DNA from: Deltaproteobacteria bacterium
GTDB lineage: Bacteria; Myxococcota; UBA727; VGSZ01
DNA length: 64,000 nucleotides
Reading direction: 5' to 3'
Assembly: GCA_016177705.1 (NCBI GenBank)
Contig: JACOUT010000011.1
Coordinates: forward strand, 310,001-374,000
Shown here: piece by piece, positions 11,084 through 20,084 of the stretch
Numbering within the stretch: position 1 is the first letter of the stretch
Layout: each line of letters begins with the position of its first letter
Program-made: the position numbers and the translations under genes
Notes under the pieces: generated by a model
Databases searched by the model: none
Told to the model about the DNA's origin: nothing
Seen by the model: the letters and a program-made list of their open reading frames with translations, nothing else

Positions 11084-12343
11084 ATGCTCGAGCACCTCCG
11101 CGAGACCGACCCCGAGGTCTACGCGCTCGTCAAGGCGGAGCACCACCGCCAGGCAGACGGGCTCGAGCTGATCGCGAGCGAGAACTTCGTCTCCGAGGCC
11201 GTGCTCGAGGCAGCCGGCACAGTGCTGACCAACAAGTACGCCGAGGGCTACCCCGGCAAGCGCTACTACGGCGGCTGCCGCTACTACGACGACATCGAGC
11301 GCATCGGCATCGCGCGCGCCAAGCAGCTGTTCGGCGCCGAGCACGCCAACCTGCAGCCGCACTCGGGCGCCTCGGCCAACTTCGCCGTCTACACGGCGGT
11401 GATGAAGCCTGGCGAGACCGTGCTCGCCATGCGCCTCGACCACGGCGGCCACTTGACGCACGGCAGCCCCGTCAACTTCTCGGGCCGCATGTACCAGGTG
11501 GTGGCCTACGGCGTGCGCGAGAGCGATCAGCGCATCGACTACGACGAGGTCGAGCGCCTGGCGCACGAGCACAAGCCGCGCATGATCGTGGCGGGCGCCT
11601 CGGCCTACCCGCGCACGCTCGACTTCCCGCGCTTCGCCGCCATCGCCAAAGCCGTCGGCGCCGTCTTGTTCGTCGACATGGCGCACATCGCCGGCCTGGT
11701 GGCGGCGGGCGAGCACCCATCGCCGGTGCCGCACGCGGACTACGTCACCACCACCACGCACAAGACGCTGCGCGGCCCGCGCGGCGGCATGATCTTGTGC
11801 AGGGAGTCGCTGGCCAAGACGCTCGACTCGCGCGTGTTCCCGGGCGCGCAGGGCGGCCCGCTCATGCACATGGTCGCGGCCAAGGCGGTGTGCTTGCAGG
11901 AGGCGCTCGCGCCCTCGTTTGGCGACTACCAGCGCCAGATCGTGAAGAACGCGCGCGCGCTCGCCGACGGGCTACTCGCCGCGGGCCTCAAGCTCACCTC
12001 CGGCGGCACCGACAACCACCTGATGTTGCTCGACCTGCGCGGTACCGGCGCCACCGGCAACGTCGTCGAGGACGCGCTCGGTCGGGCCGACATCACCGTC
12101 AACAAGAACATGATCCCGTTCGATCCGGAGAAGCCGGCGACCACGAGCGGCATCCGCGTCGGCACGCCCGCGGTGACCACGCGCGGCATGGGCGAGGCGG
12201 AGATGACGGCCATCGCCGGGCTGATCGCGCGCGTGGTGCGCGCGCCCGGCGACGCGGCCGTGCTCGAGGCGGTGCGGGCCGAGGTGCATGCGTTGGCGGC
12301 GCGGTTTCCGTTGTACGCGAGGTTGATCGCCGAGTTGAGGTGA
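11084..12343 (+). CDS. glyA: serine hydroxymethyltransferase GlyA
   Basis: A PLP enzyme interconverting serine and glycine while charging tetrahydrofolate with a one-carbon unit. ATG 11084 has GAGGAAGGA upstream and gives 419 residues, the normal bacterial length. [26 protein letters not shown] and the PLP lysine K227 in [15 protein letters not shown] are diagnostic. It lies 17 bases after the zinc-ribbon gene and 45 before nrdR. No glycine or other riboswitch was seen upstream. Confidence 0.97.
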   Translation: MLEHLRETDPEVYALVKAEHHRQADGLELIASENFVSEAVLEAAGTVLTNKYAEGYPGKRYYGGCRYYDDIERIGIARAKQLFGAEHANLQPHSGASANFAVYTAVMKPGETVLAMRLDHGGHLTHGSPVNFSGRMYQVVAYGVRESDQRIDYDEVERLAHEHKPRMIVAGASAYPRTLDFPRFAAIAKAVGAVLFVDMAHIAGLVAAGEHPSPVPHADYVTTTTHKTLRGPRGGMILCRESLAKTLDSRVFPGAQGGPLMHMVAAKAVCLQEALAPSFGDYQRQIVKNARALADGLLAAGLKLTSGGTDNHLMLLDLRGTGATGNVVEDALGRADITVNKNMIPFDPEKPATTSGIRVGTPAVTTRGMGEAEMTAIAGLIARVVRAPGDAAVLEAVRAEVHALAARFPLYARLIAELR

Positions 12344-12345
12344 GC

Positions 12346-12369
12346 GGGCACGGGCACGGGCACGGGCAC
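12346..12369 (+). repeat. four tandem GGGCAC hexamers between glyA and nrdR
   Basis: GGGCAC occurs four times head to tail just after the glyA stop, 19 bases before the nrdR start and upstream of its GGAGGG ribosome site. Hexamer slippage here would change only the spacing between the two genes. Confidence 0.75.
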
Positions 12370-12388
12370 GTTCTGGAGGGAGGCCGCG

Positions 12389-12880
12389 ATGAAGTGTCCA
12401 TTCTGCACCTCGGTGGACAACGGCGTGGTCGACTCGCGCGAGACCGAAGACGGTCACGCCATCCGTCGCCGCCGCTCCTGCACCGCCTGCTCGCGCCGCT
12501 TCACCACCTACGAGCGCGTCGAGGAACAAGCGCTCGTCGTCGTCAAGAAGGACGGCAGCCGCGCCCCCTTCGATCGCCAGAAGCTGCTCGGCGGCGTGCG
12601 CCGCGCCTGCGAGAAGCGCCCGGTGCCGACGGCGCGCATCCAGCAGCTCATCGCCGACATCGAGCGGCGCGCCCAGGAGCTCGGTGAGCGCGAGATCGCG
12701 AGCCGCTGGATCGGCGAGCAGGTGATGGCGGCGCTGCGCGAGCTGGACGAGGTGGCCTACGTGCGCTTCGCCAGCGTCTACCGCAGCTTCCGCGACGTCG
12801 AAGAGTTCGCGCGCGAGCTGGAGGCGCTGCGCGGCGGCCGCGTCGAGCCGGCGCGCGCCGACGGTCCGCCCGAGGCCTGA
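12389..12880 (+). CDS. nrdR: transcriptional repressor NrdR
   Basis: A zinc-ribbon/ATP-cone regulator that represses ribonucleotide reductase genes according to dATP/ATP levels. The 163-residue protein has zinc ligands C3, C6, C31 and C34, then [10 protein letters not shown] and an ATP-cone domain (about 46-136). It matches the family in length and layout. ATG 12389 follows GGAGGG. ribD starts 6 bases after the stop; nrdR-ribD is a recurrent bacterial gene pair. Confidence 0.95.
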   Translation: MKCPFCTSVDNGVVDSRETEDGHAIRRRRSCTACSRRFTTYERVEEQALVVVKKDGSRAPFDRQKLLGGVRRACEKRPVPTARIQQLIADIERRAQELGEREIASRWIGEQVMAALRELDEVAYVRFASVYRSFRDVEEFARELEALRGGRVEPARADGPPEA

Positions 12881-12886
12881 CCGGCG

Positions 12887-14035
12887 ATGCCCGAGAGCGC
12901 GTTTCGCTGGCTGTTCGCGCCTGACCCCACGCCGGCCGACGCCGACGCGGCCATGATGGTGCGCGCGCTGGTCGAGGCGCGGCGCGGCGTCGGGCGCACG
13001 GCGCCAAACCCGCCGGTCGGCGCCGTCGTCGTGAAGGATGGCGTGGTGGTCGCGGTCGGCCATCACGCGCGGGCAGGGGAGCGGCACGCGGAGGTGGTGG
13101 CGCTCGATCAGGTGGCGGGCCGCGCGCGCGGCGCCACGCTGTACGTGACGCTCGAGCCGTGCACCCACCATGGCCGCACCCCGCCGTGCGTCGAGCGCGT
13201 GTTGGCCGAGGGCATCGCGCGCGTGGTCGTCGGCGCGGTCGATCCGAACCCGCGCGTCTCGGGCGGTGGGCTCGACGCGCTGCGGGCCGCGGGCGTCGAC
13301 GCGCGGCTCGTCGACGACCCGGTCGTCGCTGCCCAGGCAGCAGCGTTGATCGCGCCCTTCGGCACGGCGATGACGCGCTCGCGTCCCTGGGTGGTGCTCA
13401 AGATCGCTGCCACGCTCGACGGGCGCGTCGCCTCGGCGGACGGGCGTTCGCGGTGGATCACTGGCGCCGCCGCCCGTTCACTGGTGCACGAGCTGCGCGA
13501 CCACGTCGACGCCGTGCTGGTCGGCTCCGGCACGGTGCTGGCCGACGACCCGGTGCTGACCGTGCGAGACGCGCCGCCGCGCGGTGACGGTAGCCAAAGA
13601 CGCGACCCGCGCAGGGTGGTGGTCGACGGTGCGCTGCGCTGCGATCCGCGCGCGCGCGTCTTCGGCGCCCGCTCACTGGTGCTGCACGCCACCACCGCGC
13701 CTGCCGACCGCCAGCGCGCCTTCGACGACGCTGGCGTCGAGCGCGTGCCCGCCGGCGCCAGTCCGGTCGACCTGCCAAGCGCGCTCGCCGCGCTCGGCGC
13801 GCGCGGCATCCACTCGGTACTCGTCGAGGCCGGGCCGCGCCTGGCCGCGGCGCTCGTGCAGGCCCAGCTCGTCGACGAGCTGTGGTGGTTGTCGGCGCCC
13901 ACGCTGCTTGGCGGCGACGCCGTCCCGGCGGTCGGGCCGCTCGGCATAGCCAGCCCCGCCGAGCTACGGCGCATGATCGTCGTCGGTGCGCGGGCCTTTG
14001 GCGACGGCGATCACCTTCGCGTGCTGGTCCCCTGA
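12887..14035 (+). CDS. ribD: riboflavin biosynthesis bifunctional deaminase/reductase RibD
   Basis: Catalyses the deamination and side-chain reduction steps of riboflavin synthesis. The N-terminal deaminase domain has the zinc site HAE (67-69) and C92/C101 in EPCTHHGRTPPC. The C-terminal reductase domain begins around RPWVVLKIAATLDGRVA. Length (382) is typical. It follows nrdR by 6 bases and ends the long co-directional run from bioB. No ribE, ribBA or ribH follows, and no FMN riboswitch was visible. Confidence 0.94.
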   Translation: MPESAFRWLFAPDPTPADADAAMMVRALVEARRGVGRTAPNPPVGAVVVKDGVVVAVGHHARAGERHAEVVALDQVAGRARGATLYVTLEPCTHHGRTPPCVERVLAEGIARVVVGAVDPNPRVSGGGLDALRAAGVDARLVDDPVVAAQAAALIAPFGTAMTRSRPWVVLKIAATLDGRVASADGRSRWITGAAARSLVHELRDHVDAVLVGSGTVLADDPVLTVRDAPPRGDGSQRRDPRRVVVDGALRCDPRARVFGARSLVLHATTAPADRQRAFDDAGVERVPAGASPVDLPSALAALGARGIHSVLVEAGPRLAAALVQAQLVDELWWLSAPTLLGGDAVPAVGPLGIASPAELRRMIVVGARAFGDGDHLRVLVP

Positions 14036-14310
14036 CCGCTGCGAATTCCCACTGGCGCGGGCAACAACGACGTGGCACATCGTCGGCGGGTCAAGTGATC
14101 GCGGCGTTGTTCTTGCACCGCCGTGCGTCGCCCGACGATCAGTGTGCGCTCGACGCACGCTCGACGTTGCGCGCGGTCTCACCGCGGGCCTCACGGGTTC
14201 TTTTTGTGTCGCGCCTGGGCGCGAACGGTGGTTGGGAAGGTTTTGGAAGTCTGAAGGTCTGTCTGGGACGAACGGGACGTCGGTTCTCTGGTCTCGAAGG
14301 AGCATTTCTC

Positions 14311-16344
14311 ATGTGTCGTAGCAACATCGTCACCCTCTCATTCTCGGCACTGCTGCTCGGCGCCTTCGTCGTCGGCATGCCGCTCGCCACCGGCTGCGAA
14401 GGCGAGGGTGAGGGCGAAGGCGAGGGCGAGGGCGAAGGCGAGGGCGAGGGTGAGGGCGAGGGCGCCGAGGGCGATCCGTGCGACGTCGGCCCGCTCAATT
14501 CCGCCGGCACCTGCGCCGACGGCCTGGTCTGCGTCGCGCGCGACAACGAGCCCGAGCGCGGTGTGTGCCGCATCAAATGCGGCGACGTGGTCGACGAGGA
14601 CGGCAACGGCCAGGCCGAGGGCGTCACCAAGGACGACACCGTCACCTGCACCGGCGGCACCCAGTGCCTGACCGTGACGCCGATGCCCGACCTCGGCCTC
14701 GCCGCGGTCGCATGCGTGCGCCCGGCCGACGCCAAGGACGCGCCGTGCTCCGCCTTCTACGACGAGATGTTCGAGGAGGCCGCCTGCCCGGCCGGCATGG
14801 ACTGCTCCATCTCGGCCATCGAGCAGGACGCGCAGGGCAACCAGCTCATCACCTCGCTCACCTGCAAGGAGGTCTGCGACCTCGAGGCGACCGCCAACCC
14901 TTGCCCCACCTCGGGCGAAGAGTGCCTGAAGGCGCCCGTGCAGCTGCCGAACATCCAGGCGGACGCCGACGGCAACGAGGTCCGCTGCGACACCGGCACG
15001 GCCGGCACGCAGGATCAGGCCTGCGTCGACGGCAACGACACGGATTGCGCGTGCGATCTCGCCGCCGGCTACCGCTGCGCCGAGTTCAACCTGACCGCGG
15101 GCGGCACCGGCTTCTTCTGCAACAAGGACATCGGGCACTGCGCGGTGCCGATCCCGACCTTGACCGGCGCCATCCTGATCGCCAACGACCAGGCGATCCA
15201 GGATCCCAACTACCACTGCAACGAGATCGACGCCTCCGACTACTGCGAGAGCACGCCCTTCGACGGCGTGCCGGCCGCTGACGCAGGCGCCAACATCTGT
15301 GTCGGCATCTCGTCGACGTCGAACGATGGCATCTGCTTCGCCTTCTGCTCCTCGGGCAACTTCGACGCCAATGGCGACGGCGACTTCACCGACGCCGACG
15401 ACAACGAGGGCGAGCAGTACACCTGCGCCACCGGCTGGACTTGCGATGTCATCGCCGGCCAGCTCACCGGCATCGCGATCTTCCCCGACGTCGACGTCGC
15501 CTGTGACGTCGCCGCCTGCCCGCTCGGCGAGCCGTGCCCGGCGTGCCACGACGGCTCCATCGGCGGCGACCTGTACTGCTTCGACTTCCAGGGCGGCCTG
15601 TGCGGCGTGCCCTTCGGCGCGTGCGAGCTCGCCACCACGCCGGCGCCGAGCTGCGCCGACTACTGCGCTTCGGTCACCGCCAACTGCACCGGCGCCTCGG
15701 CCCAGTACACCGACGCGGCCGCCTGCCTTGCCTCGTGCAACGCCGACGCGCTCGCTTGGGGCGTGGGCACCACGGCAGACGCCACGGGCAATACCCTCGG
15801 CTGCCGCCAGTATCACGCGGGGGCGGCCGCCAACGACGCGCACTGCGTGCACGCCGGCCCCACCGGCGGCGGCGAGTGCGGCAGCTACTGCGACGTCTAC
15901 TGCGATGCCGCCATGGCCACCTGCACGGCCGGCAACGCGCTCTATGCCGACCGCGCCGCCTGCATGGCGTCGTGCGCCGATCTGCCCACCGACGGCGCGG
16001 TCAACGACGCGTCCGGCAACTCGGTGCAATGTCGCATCTACCACCTGGGCGCGGCTGACGCCGACCCGGCGGCGCACTGCGACCACGGCAGCGCTTCGGG
16101 CGCGAACACCTGCGGCACCTGGTGCGAGACCTACTGCGACACCATGGCCGCGAACTGCCCGACCACCTACGCGGACGCGGCGGCGTGCGCCACCGCGTGC
16201 GGCGCGTTCCCCACCACCGGCAACATCGACGATGCCACCGGCGACACCGTGCAGTGCCGCCTCTACCACGCCGGTGCGGCCAACAACGACTCGCACTGCG
16301 ATCACGCCGACGCCGACAGCGCCGCCACGACCTGCGTGCCCTAA
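14311..16344 (+). CDS. Glu-Gly-tract lipoprotein with three Cys-rich CRxYH repeats
   Basis: A 677-residue predicted lipoprotein. ATG 14311 has GAAGGAG upstream and starts a signal peptide ending in lipobox LATGC (Cys29). Eleven Glu-Gly dipeptides follow, then a Cys-rich body of about 400 residues with no recognised enzyme domain. The last 230 residues are three tandem repeats at about 448-522, 523-600 and 601-677. Each has paired Cys near CxxYC, a TxxxAACxxxC segment, a conserved C-R-x-Y-H and a terminal H/A-x-H-C. The acidic Glu-Gly tract is probably a flexible spacer from the membrane. The frameshifted gene at 3405 has the same plan. The frame is open upstream but ATG 14311 is the only start that yields a signal peptide. 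Confidence 0.8.
   Translation: MCRSNIVTLSFSALLLGAFVVGMPLATGCEGEGEGEGEGEGEGEGEGEGEGAEGDPCDVGPLNSAGTCADGLVCVARDNEPERGVCRIKCGDVVDEDGNGQAEGVTKDDTVTCTGGTQCLTVTPMPDLGLAAVACVRPADAKDAPCSAFYDEMFEEAACPAGMDCSISAIEQDAQGNQLITSLTCKEVCDLEATANPCPTSGEECLKAPVQLPNIQADADGNEVRCDTGTAGTQDQACVDGNDTDCACDLAAGYRCAEFNLTAGGTGFFCNKDIGHCAVPIPTLTGAILIANDQAIQDPNYHCNEIDASDYCESTPFDGVPAADAGANICVGISSTSNDGICFAFCSSGNFDANGDGDFTDADDNEGEQYTCATGWTCDVIAGQLTGIAIFPDVDVACDVAACPLGEPCPACHDGSIGGDLYCFDFQGGLCGVPFGACELATTPAPSCADYCASVTANCTGASAQYTDAAACLASCNADALAWGVGTTADATGNTLGCRQYHAGAAANDAHCVHAGPTGGGECGSYCDVYCDAAMATCTAGNALYADRAACMASCADLPTDGAVNDASGNSVQCRIYHLGAADADPAAHCDHGSASGANTCGTWCETYCDTMAANCPTTYADAAACATACGAFPTTGNIDDATGDTVQCRLYHAGAANNDSHCDHADADSAATTCVP
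14398..14463 (+). repeat. hexamer repeat (GAGGGC-type) encoding 11 Glu-Gly units
   Basis: Eleven consecutive six-base units of the form GA(A/G)GG(C/T) directly follow the lipobox cysteine codon. Slippage by whole units would keep the frame and alter only the spacer length. Confidence 0.9.
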
Positions 16345-16368
16345 GCGGTCCCCTCAGCACTGAGGTCA

Positions 16369-16396
16369 GCGACGCCGGCCGCGAGGCCGGCGTCGC
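16369..16396 (+). terminator. strong hairpin after the repeat lipoprotein gene
   Basis: GCGACGCCGGCC (16369-16380) and GGCCGGCGTCGC (16385-16396) form a perfect 12-base-pair stem with tetraloop GCGA, 25 bases after the upstream stop. It is followed by GTTGTC rather than a clean T run. It probably separates the two lipoprotein genes. Confidence 0.6.
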
Positions 16397-16463
16397 GTTG
16401 TCTGGCTGCCGATTCCCGGCCGGATCGGTGGCGCGGAGGCCGGCTATCGCCGAAGATCAGGGC

Positions 16464-17543
16464 ATGCGTCGCTCCCTGCTCCTGTCGCCGGCCCTCGCCC
16501 TGTTGCTCGCCGCCTGCCCACGAACCGGCGAGTTCGACGGCGGCGTCGGTGATGACGCCGGCCCCGACGACACCGGCCCCTCCGCCGCCGACGTCGGCAC
16601 GCCCTGCACCTACCAGGAGGGCGGGGGAGCAAACCCCACCAACGACTGCGCCGACGGCCTCGAGTGCGTCATCGTCACGGGTGATGGCGCCTACAACCCC
16701 GGCTTCCTGCTGCCCATCTGGCAGGACCAGTTCACCACTTACGACAACGCGGCCGGCACCAGCTCGGGCTTCTGCTCCGTCGTGGCATCGTTGGCGGCGG
16801 CGCGCTGTCCCAATGGCACCGAGGAGCTGCTGCTCGCCAACCTGTCGGTGTGCGTGCACACCTGCGCGCAGCCGCAGGACTGCGGCCGCGGGGACTACAC
16901 CTGCGACGTGCGCTACTTCAGCGTGGGCGACGTGGGCGCGAGCCCGGTCTGCACCAGGAGGTGCGGCCTCGACGTCCCCGACTGCGTGCGCTCGGGCATG
17001 ATGGTCGGGGGTGACGGCTCGCTCATGCCCGCGCTCGCCCTGCAGGACCTGACGGGCGAGTCGCAGTGCGACACCGAGACCGGCATCTGCGCGTTCGTGG
17101 CGCAGCACGGCGTCGCCGGGCCGGGCGAGGAATGCACCGCCACCGAGCAGTGCGAGCCCGGCATGATGTGCTTGCAGGGCCCGCTGCTGGCGGCGCTCAA
17201 CCCGGGTGCCGACCCGAACGGCTCGGGCTTTTGCGCCTTGCCGTGCGCGCCCGACGACGCCGACCCGTCGGCACCCTGCCAGGGATCGCCCTCGGCCGGC
17301 GCTGGCTTCGTCTGTCAGCCCGCGGGCAGCATGAACCTCGGCTTCGACCCCTTGATCATGGTCGACCTCGAGAGCGGCAACCTCTACCAGGCCGGCGGCT
17401 TCTGCTTCCACCAATGCGAGCTGGGCGTCGACGGCAACTGCGACGGGGTGCAGGGCACCGCCTGCTCGTCCTTCGACGAGGGCACCTTCGGCGCCGCCTG
17501 GAACCAGCGCTCCATGTGCCTGCCGACTGCGGTCGGCCGGTAG
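16464..17543 (+). CDS. Cys-rich lipoprotein of unknown function
   Basis: A 359-residue predicted lipoprotein. ATG 16464 starts MRRSLLLSPALALLLAAC with the lipobox cysteine at 18, followed by an Asp/Gly-rich spacer. About two dozen Cys are spread through the rest in short spacings (CADGLEC, CTATEQCEPGMMC), suggesting a disulfide-stabilised extracellular protein. No catalytic motif was recognised. It follows another Cys-rich lipoprotein behind a strong hairpin. The 70 bases to the chemosensory operon hold no obvious promoter. Confidence 0.75.
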   Translation: MRRSLLLSPALALLLAACPRTGEFDGGVGDDAGPDDTGPSAADVGTPCTYQEGGGANPTNDCADGLECVIVTGDGAYNPGFLLPIWQDQFTTYDNAAGTSSGFCSVVASLAAARCPNGTEELLLANLSVCVHTCAQPQDCGRGDYTCDVRYFSVGDVGASPVCTRRCGLDVPDCVRSGMMVGGDGSLMPALALQDLTGESQCDTETGICAFVAQHGVAGPGEECTATEQCEPGMMCLQGPLLAALNPGADPNGSGFCALPCAPDDADPSAPCQGSPSAGAGFVCQPAGSMNLGFDPLIMVDLESGNLYQAGGFCFHQCELGVDGNCDGVQGTACSSFDEGTFGAAWNQRSMCLPTAVGR

Positions 17544-17613
17544 CAGGGCGCGCCCGCGCCCGGGGCGCCCGCGACGTTGCCCCCGAGGCCGCCTCCACGC
17601 CAGACTGCGCGCC

Positions 17614-18003
17614 ATGACGGCCCCCCTCCCGGCCCTGATCGTCGATGACTCCCCGGCGGCACGTGCGCTGGCGCGCTCGGCGCTGGAGGCCGCGGCCGAC
17701 GCGCTCGGGCTGTCCTTCGAGGTGGAGGAGGCGGGCAGCGGCATGGAGGCGCTGCGCGCGCTCACCGCCGAGACCCAGGCCCTCGTCATCGTCGACCTGC
17801 ACATGCCCGACATGACCGGCCTCGAGGTGCTGAGCTTCTGGAGAAAGCGCGGCGGCGGCGCGCGCGCGGTCATCGTCTCCACCGACGTCTCGCCGCGCGA
17901 CCGCGAGAAGGCGCTCGAGCTCGGCGCGCACGCGCTCCTCGAGAAGCCGGTCACGGTAGCGGCCCTGACGGAGGTGCTGCGCGGCCTCGAGGCGACGGGA
18001 TGA
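17614..18003 (+). CDS. CheY-type single-domain response regulator
   Basis: A 129-residue receiver domain with no output domain. The acidic pocket is D11/D12, the phosphoacceptor D61 (IVDLHMPDMTG) and the switch lysine K111 (LLEKP), so it looks competent for phosphotransfer. It is the first gene of the chemosensory operon and its stop overlaps the cheA start (ATGA). Its likely partner is the CheA encoded next door. Which process it controls is not evident. Confidence 0.88.
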   Translation: MTAPLPALIVDDSPAARALARSALEAAADALGLSFEVEEAGSGMEALRALTAETQALVIVDLHMPDMTGLEVLSFWRKRGGGARAVIVSTDVSPRDREKALELGAHALLEKPVTVAALTEVLRGLEATG

Positions 18004-20084
18004 CGCTCGATCGCTCCCATCGCGAGTTCCTCGCCGAGGCCGCCGAGATCGTCGACCACCTGTCGGCCGGCCTGGTCGCCATCGACGCCGAGCGCAAAAA
18101 GGGCGCCATCGCGCCCGGCCGGCTGAACGAGGTGTTCCGGCACGCGCACTCGCTCAAGGGCCTGGCGGGCATGTTCGGCGTCGAGCCGATGAGCCGCCTG
18201 GCGCACCAGCTCGAGACCTTCCTCGACGAGCTGCGCCTCGGCCGCGTCACGCTCGACGACCGGCTGATGGGCGCGCTCTACGCGTGCACCGACGTGTTCT
18301 CGCGCCTGCTGGCCGACGTGAAGGCCGAGAAGCCCATCGACGCCGCAGCCATCACCGCCGTGGTGCAGCGCCTCGAAGGGCCGAGCCCGCCCGCGGCGGA
18401 GCCGGCGCAGGTGGGCGTGCGCTCGCTGCACCTCCCCCCGGAAGCGCTGTCGGCGCTCACCGAGTACGAGGAGCACCGCCTCACCGAGAACCTCAAGAGC
18501 GGCACGCCGCTCTACAAGCTGCATGCGCCGCTGCCGCTGGCCTCGTTCGAGAAGGACCTGGCCGCCATCACCGCCGCCATTCAGGCAGACGGCGAGGTCA
18601 TCACCACGCTGCCGTCCACCGACGACAGCGGCACCAACATCATCTTCGACGTCGTGTTCGCGTCCAAGGCCCCGGTCGCCGCGTTGCGCGATCGCGTGGC
18701 GGATCTGGGCGAATTCCCCATCGAGCGGGTCGATCGGGGCGGGGGCACCCCGGCGGCGAGCGCGTCGACGACCGCACCACGCGAGGCGTCGGTCGCCGTC
18801 GGCGCCGCCGACGAGGAGGGCGCCACGACGCTGCGCCAGGTGTCGGACACGGTGCGCGTCGACATCCGCAAGCTCGACGAGCTGATGGGCATCGTCGGCG
18901 AATTGGTGCTGGCGCGCGGCGGCCTGGCGCGCGTCACCGCCGAGCTGAAGCAGACCATCGGCTACCAGGGCCTGGCCGTCGACCTGCACCGGCTGGTGCG
19001 CACGCTCGAGCGGCGCATCGTCGACCTGCAATCGGCCATCATGCAGGTGCGCATGGTCCCGCTCGGCCAGGTGTTCGAGCGCATGGCGCGCACCGTGCAA
19101 CGCGCCGCCACCTCGCTCGGCAAGGAGGTGACGCTCGAGCTGTCGGGCGAAGAGACCGAGCTCGACAAGCTGATCGTCGAAGACCTGGTCGATCCGCTGA
19201 TGCACCTGGTGCGCAACGCGATCGATCACGGCCTCGAGGCGCCCGAGGCGCGCCAGGCCGCGGGCAAGCCGCGCGCAGGCCGGCTCGAGCTGCGCGCCTA
19301 CCCGCGCGGCAACCACGTGATCATCGACGTCACCGACGACGGTCGCGGCATCGACGAGGTCGCGGTCAAACGCACCGCGCTCGAGCGCGGCATCGTCGAC
19401 GACGATCACATCGGTCAGCTCTCGCGTCGCGACGTGTGGAACCTGATCTTCCAGCCGGGCTTCTCCACGCGCAAGGAGGTGAGCGAGACCAGCGGCCGCG
19501 GCGTCGGACTCGACGTCGTCAAGACCAACGTCTCGCGCATGTCGGGCTTGATCGACGTCGAGAGCACGGCGGGCAAGGGCACGCGTTTCACCATCACGCT
19601 GCCCATTACGCTCGCCATCATCCAGGCGGTCATCATCCGCACCGCGCAGCGCGTGTACGCGCTGCCGCTCGCCAGCGTGCTCGAGATCGTGGCGGTGCAG
19701 GTGCGCGACCTGTGCAGCGTCGAGGGCAGGGAGATGCTGCAATTGCGCGGCCAGACCATGCCGGTGCTGCGCCTCGACCGCGTGTTCCACCCCTCTGACG
19801 CAGGCACCGCGTCCGCCGGCGACGGCACGGTCGGCTACGCCGCCGTGGTCGGGCTGGCGCAACACCGCGCTGTCATCCTGCTCGACGACGTGCTCGGTCA
19901 GCAGGACATCGTCATCAAGTCGCTCGGCGCCTACCTCGGCCAGGTCAAGGGCGTGGCAGGAGCTACGCACCTCGGCGACCATGAGACCATCCTGGTGCTC
20001 GACGTCGCGGCGCTGGTGCAGGAGCTGTTGCATGGCGACGACCGGCGCGTTCGCGGCATCGCCGCCGCGACCGCGGGAGCGTGA
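18000..20084 (+). CDS. cheA: chemosensory histidine kinase CheA
   Basis: Hub kinase of a chemosensory pathway, 694 residues. The N-terminal HPt domain has H50 in AHSLKGLAGMFG, the expected phosphorylation site. A middle section starting LTEYEEHRLTENL resembles the linker/P2 region seen in other deltaproteobacterial CheA proteins. Dimerisation helices follow (VRVDIRKLDELMGIVGEL). The ATPase motifs are LVRNAIDHGLE (N box), DVTDDGRGID (G1) and SGRGVGLDVVK (G2). The C-terminal CheW-like domain covers roughly 540-690. It overlaps cheY by 4 bases and abuts the next cheW directly. Confidence 0.95.
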   Translation: MTLDRSHREFLAEAAEIVDHLSAGLVAIDAERKKGAIAPGRLNEVFRHAHSLKGLAGMFGVEPMSRLAHQLETFLDELRLGRVTLDDRLMGALYACTDVFSRLLADVKAEKPIDAAAITAVVQRLEGPSPPAAEPAQVGVRSLHLPPEALSALTEYEEHRLTENLKSGTPLYKLHAPLPLASFEKDLAAITAAIQADGEVITTLPSTDDSGTNIIFDVVFASKAPVAALRDRVADLGEFPIERVDRGGGTPAASASTTAPREASVAVGAADEEGATTLRQVSDTVRVDIRKLDELMGIVGELVLARGGLARVTAELKQTIGYQGLAVDLHRLVRTLERRIVDLQSAIMQVRMVPLGQVFERMARTVQRAATSLGKEVTLELSGEETELDKLIVEDLVDPLMHLVRNAIDHGLEAPEARQAAGKPRAGRLELRAYPRGNHVIIDVTDDGRGIDEVAVKRTALERGIVDDDHIGQLSRRDVWNLIFQPGFSTRKEVSETSGRGVGLDVVKTNVSRMSGLIDVESTAGKGTRFTITLPITLAIIQAVIIRTAQRVYALPLASVLEIVAVQVRDLCSVEGREMLQLRGQTMPVLRLDRVFHPSDAGTASAGDGTVGYAAVVGLAQHRAVILLDDVLGQQDIVIKSLGAYLGQVKGVAGATHLGDHETILVLDVAALVQELLHGDDRRVRGIAAATAGA

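Noticed and set aside
14073-14087. TGGCAC with GC at the right spacing upstream of the repeat lipoprotein
   Set aside because: The -24 half is perfect but the -12 half is CGGC, and it lies more than 220 bases from the start, so the match is likely chance.
14398-14463. Hexamer array as a CRISPR or regulatory repeat
   Set aside because: Units are contiguous, lack spacers and are in frame, encoding Glu-Gly; the same applies to GGGCAC at 12346.
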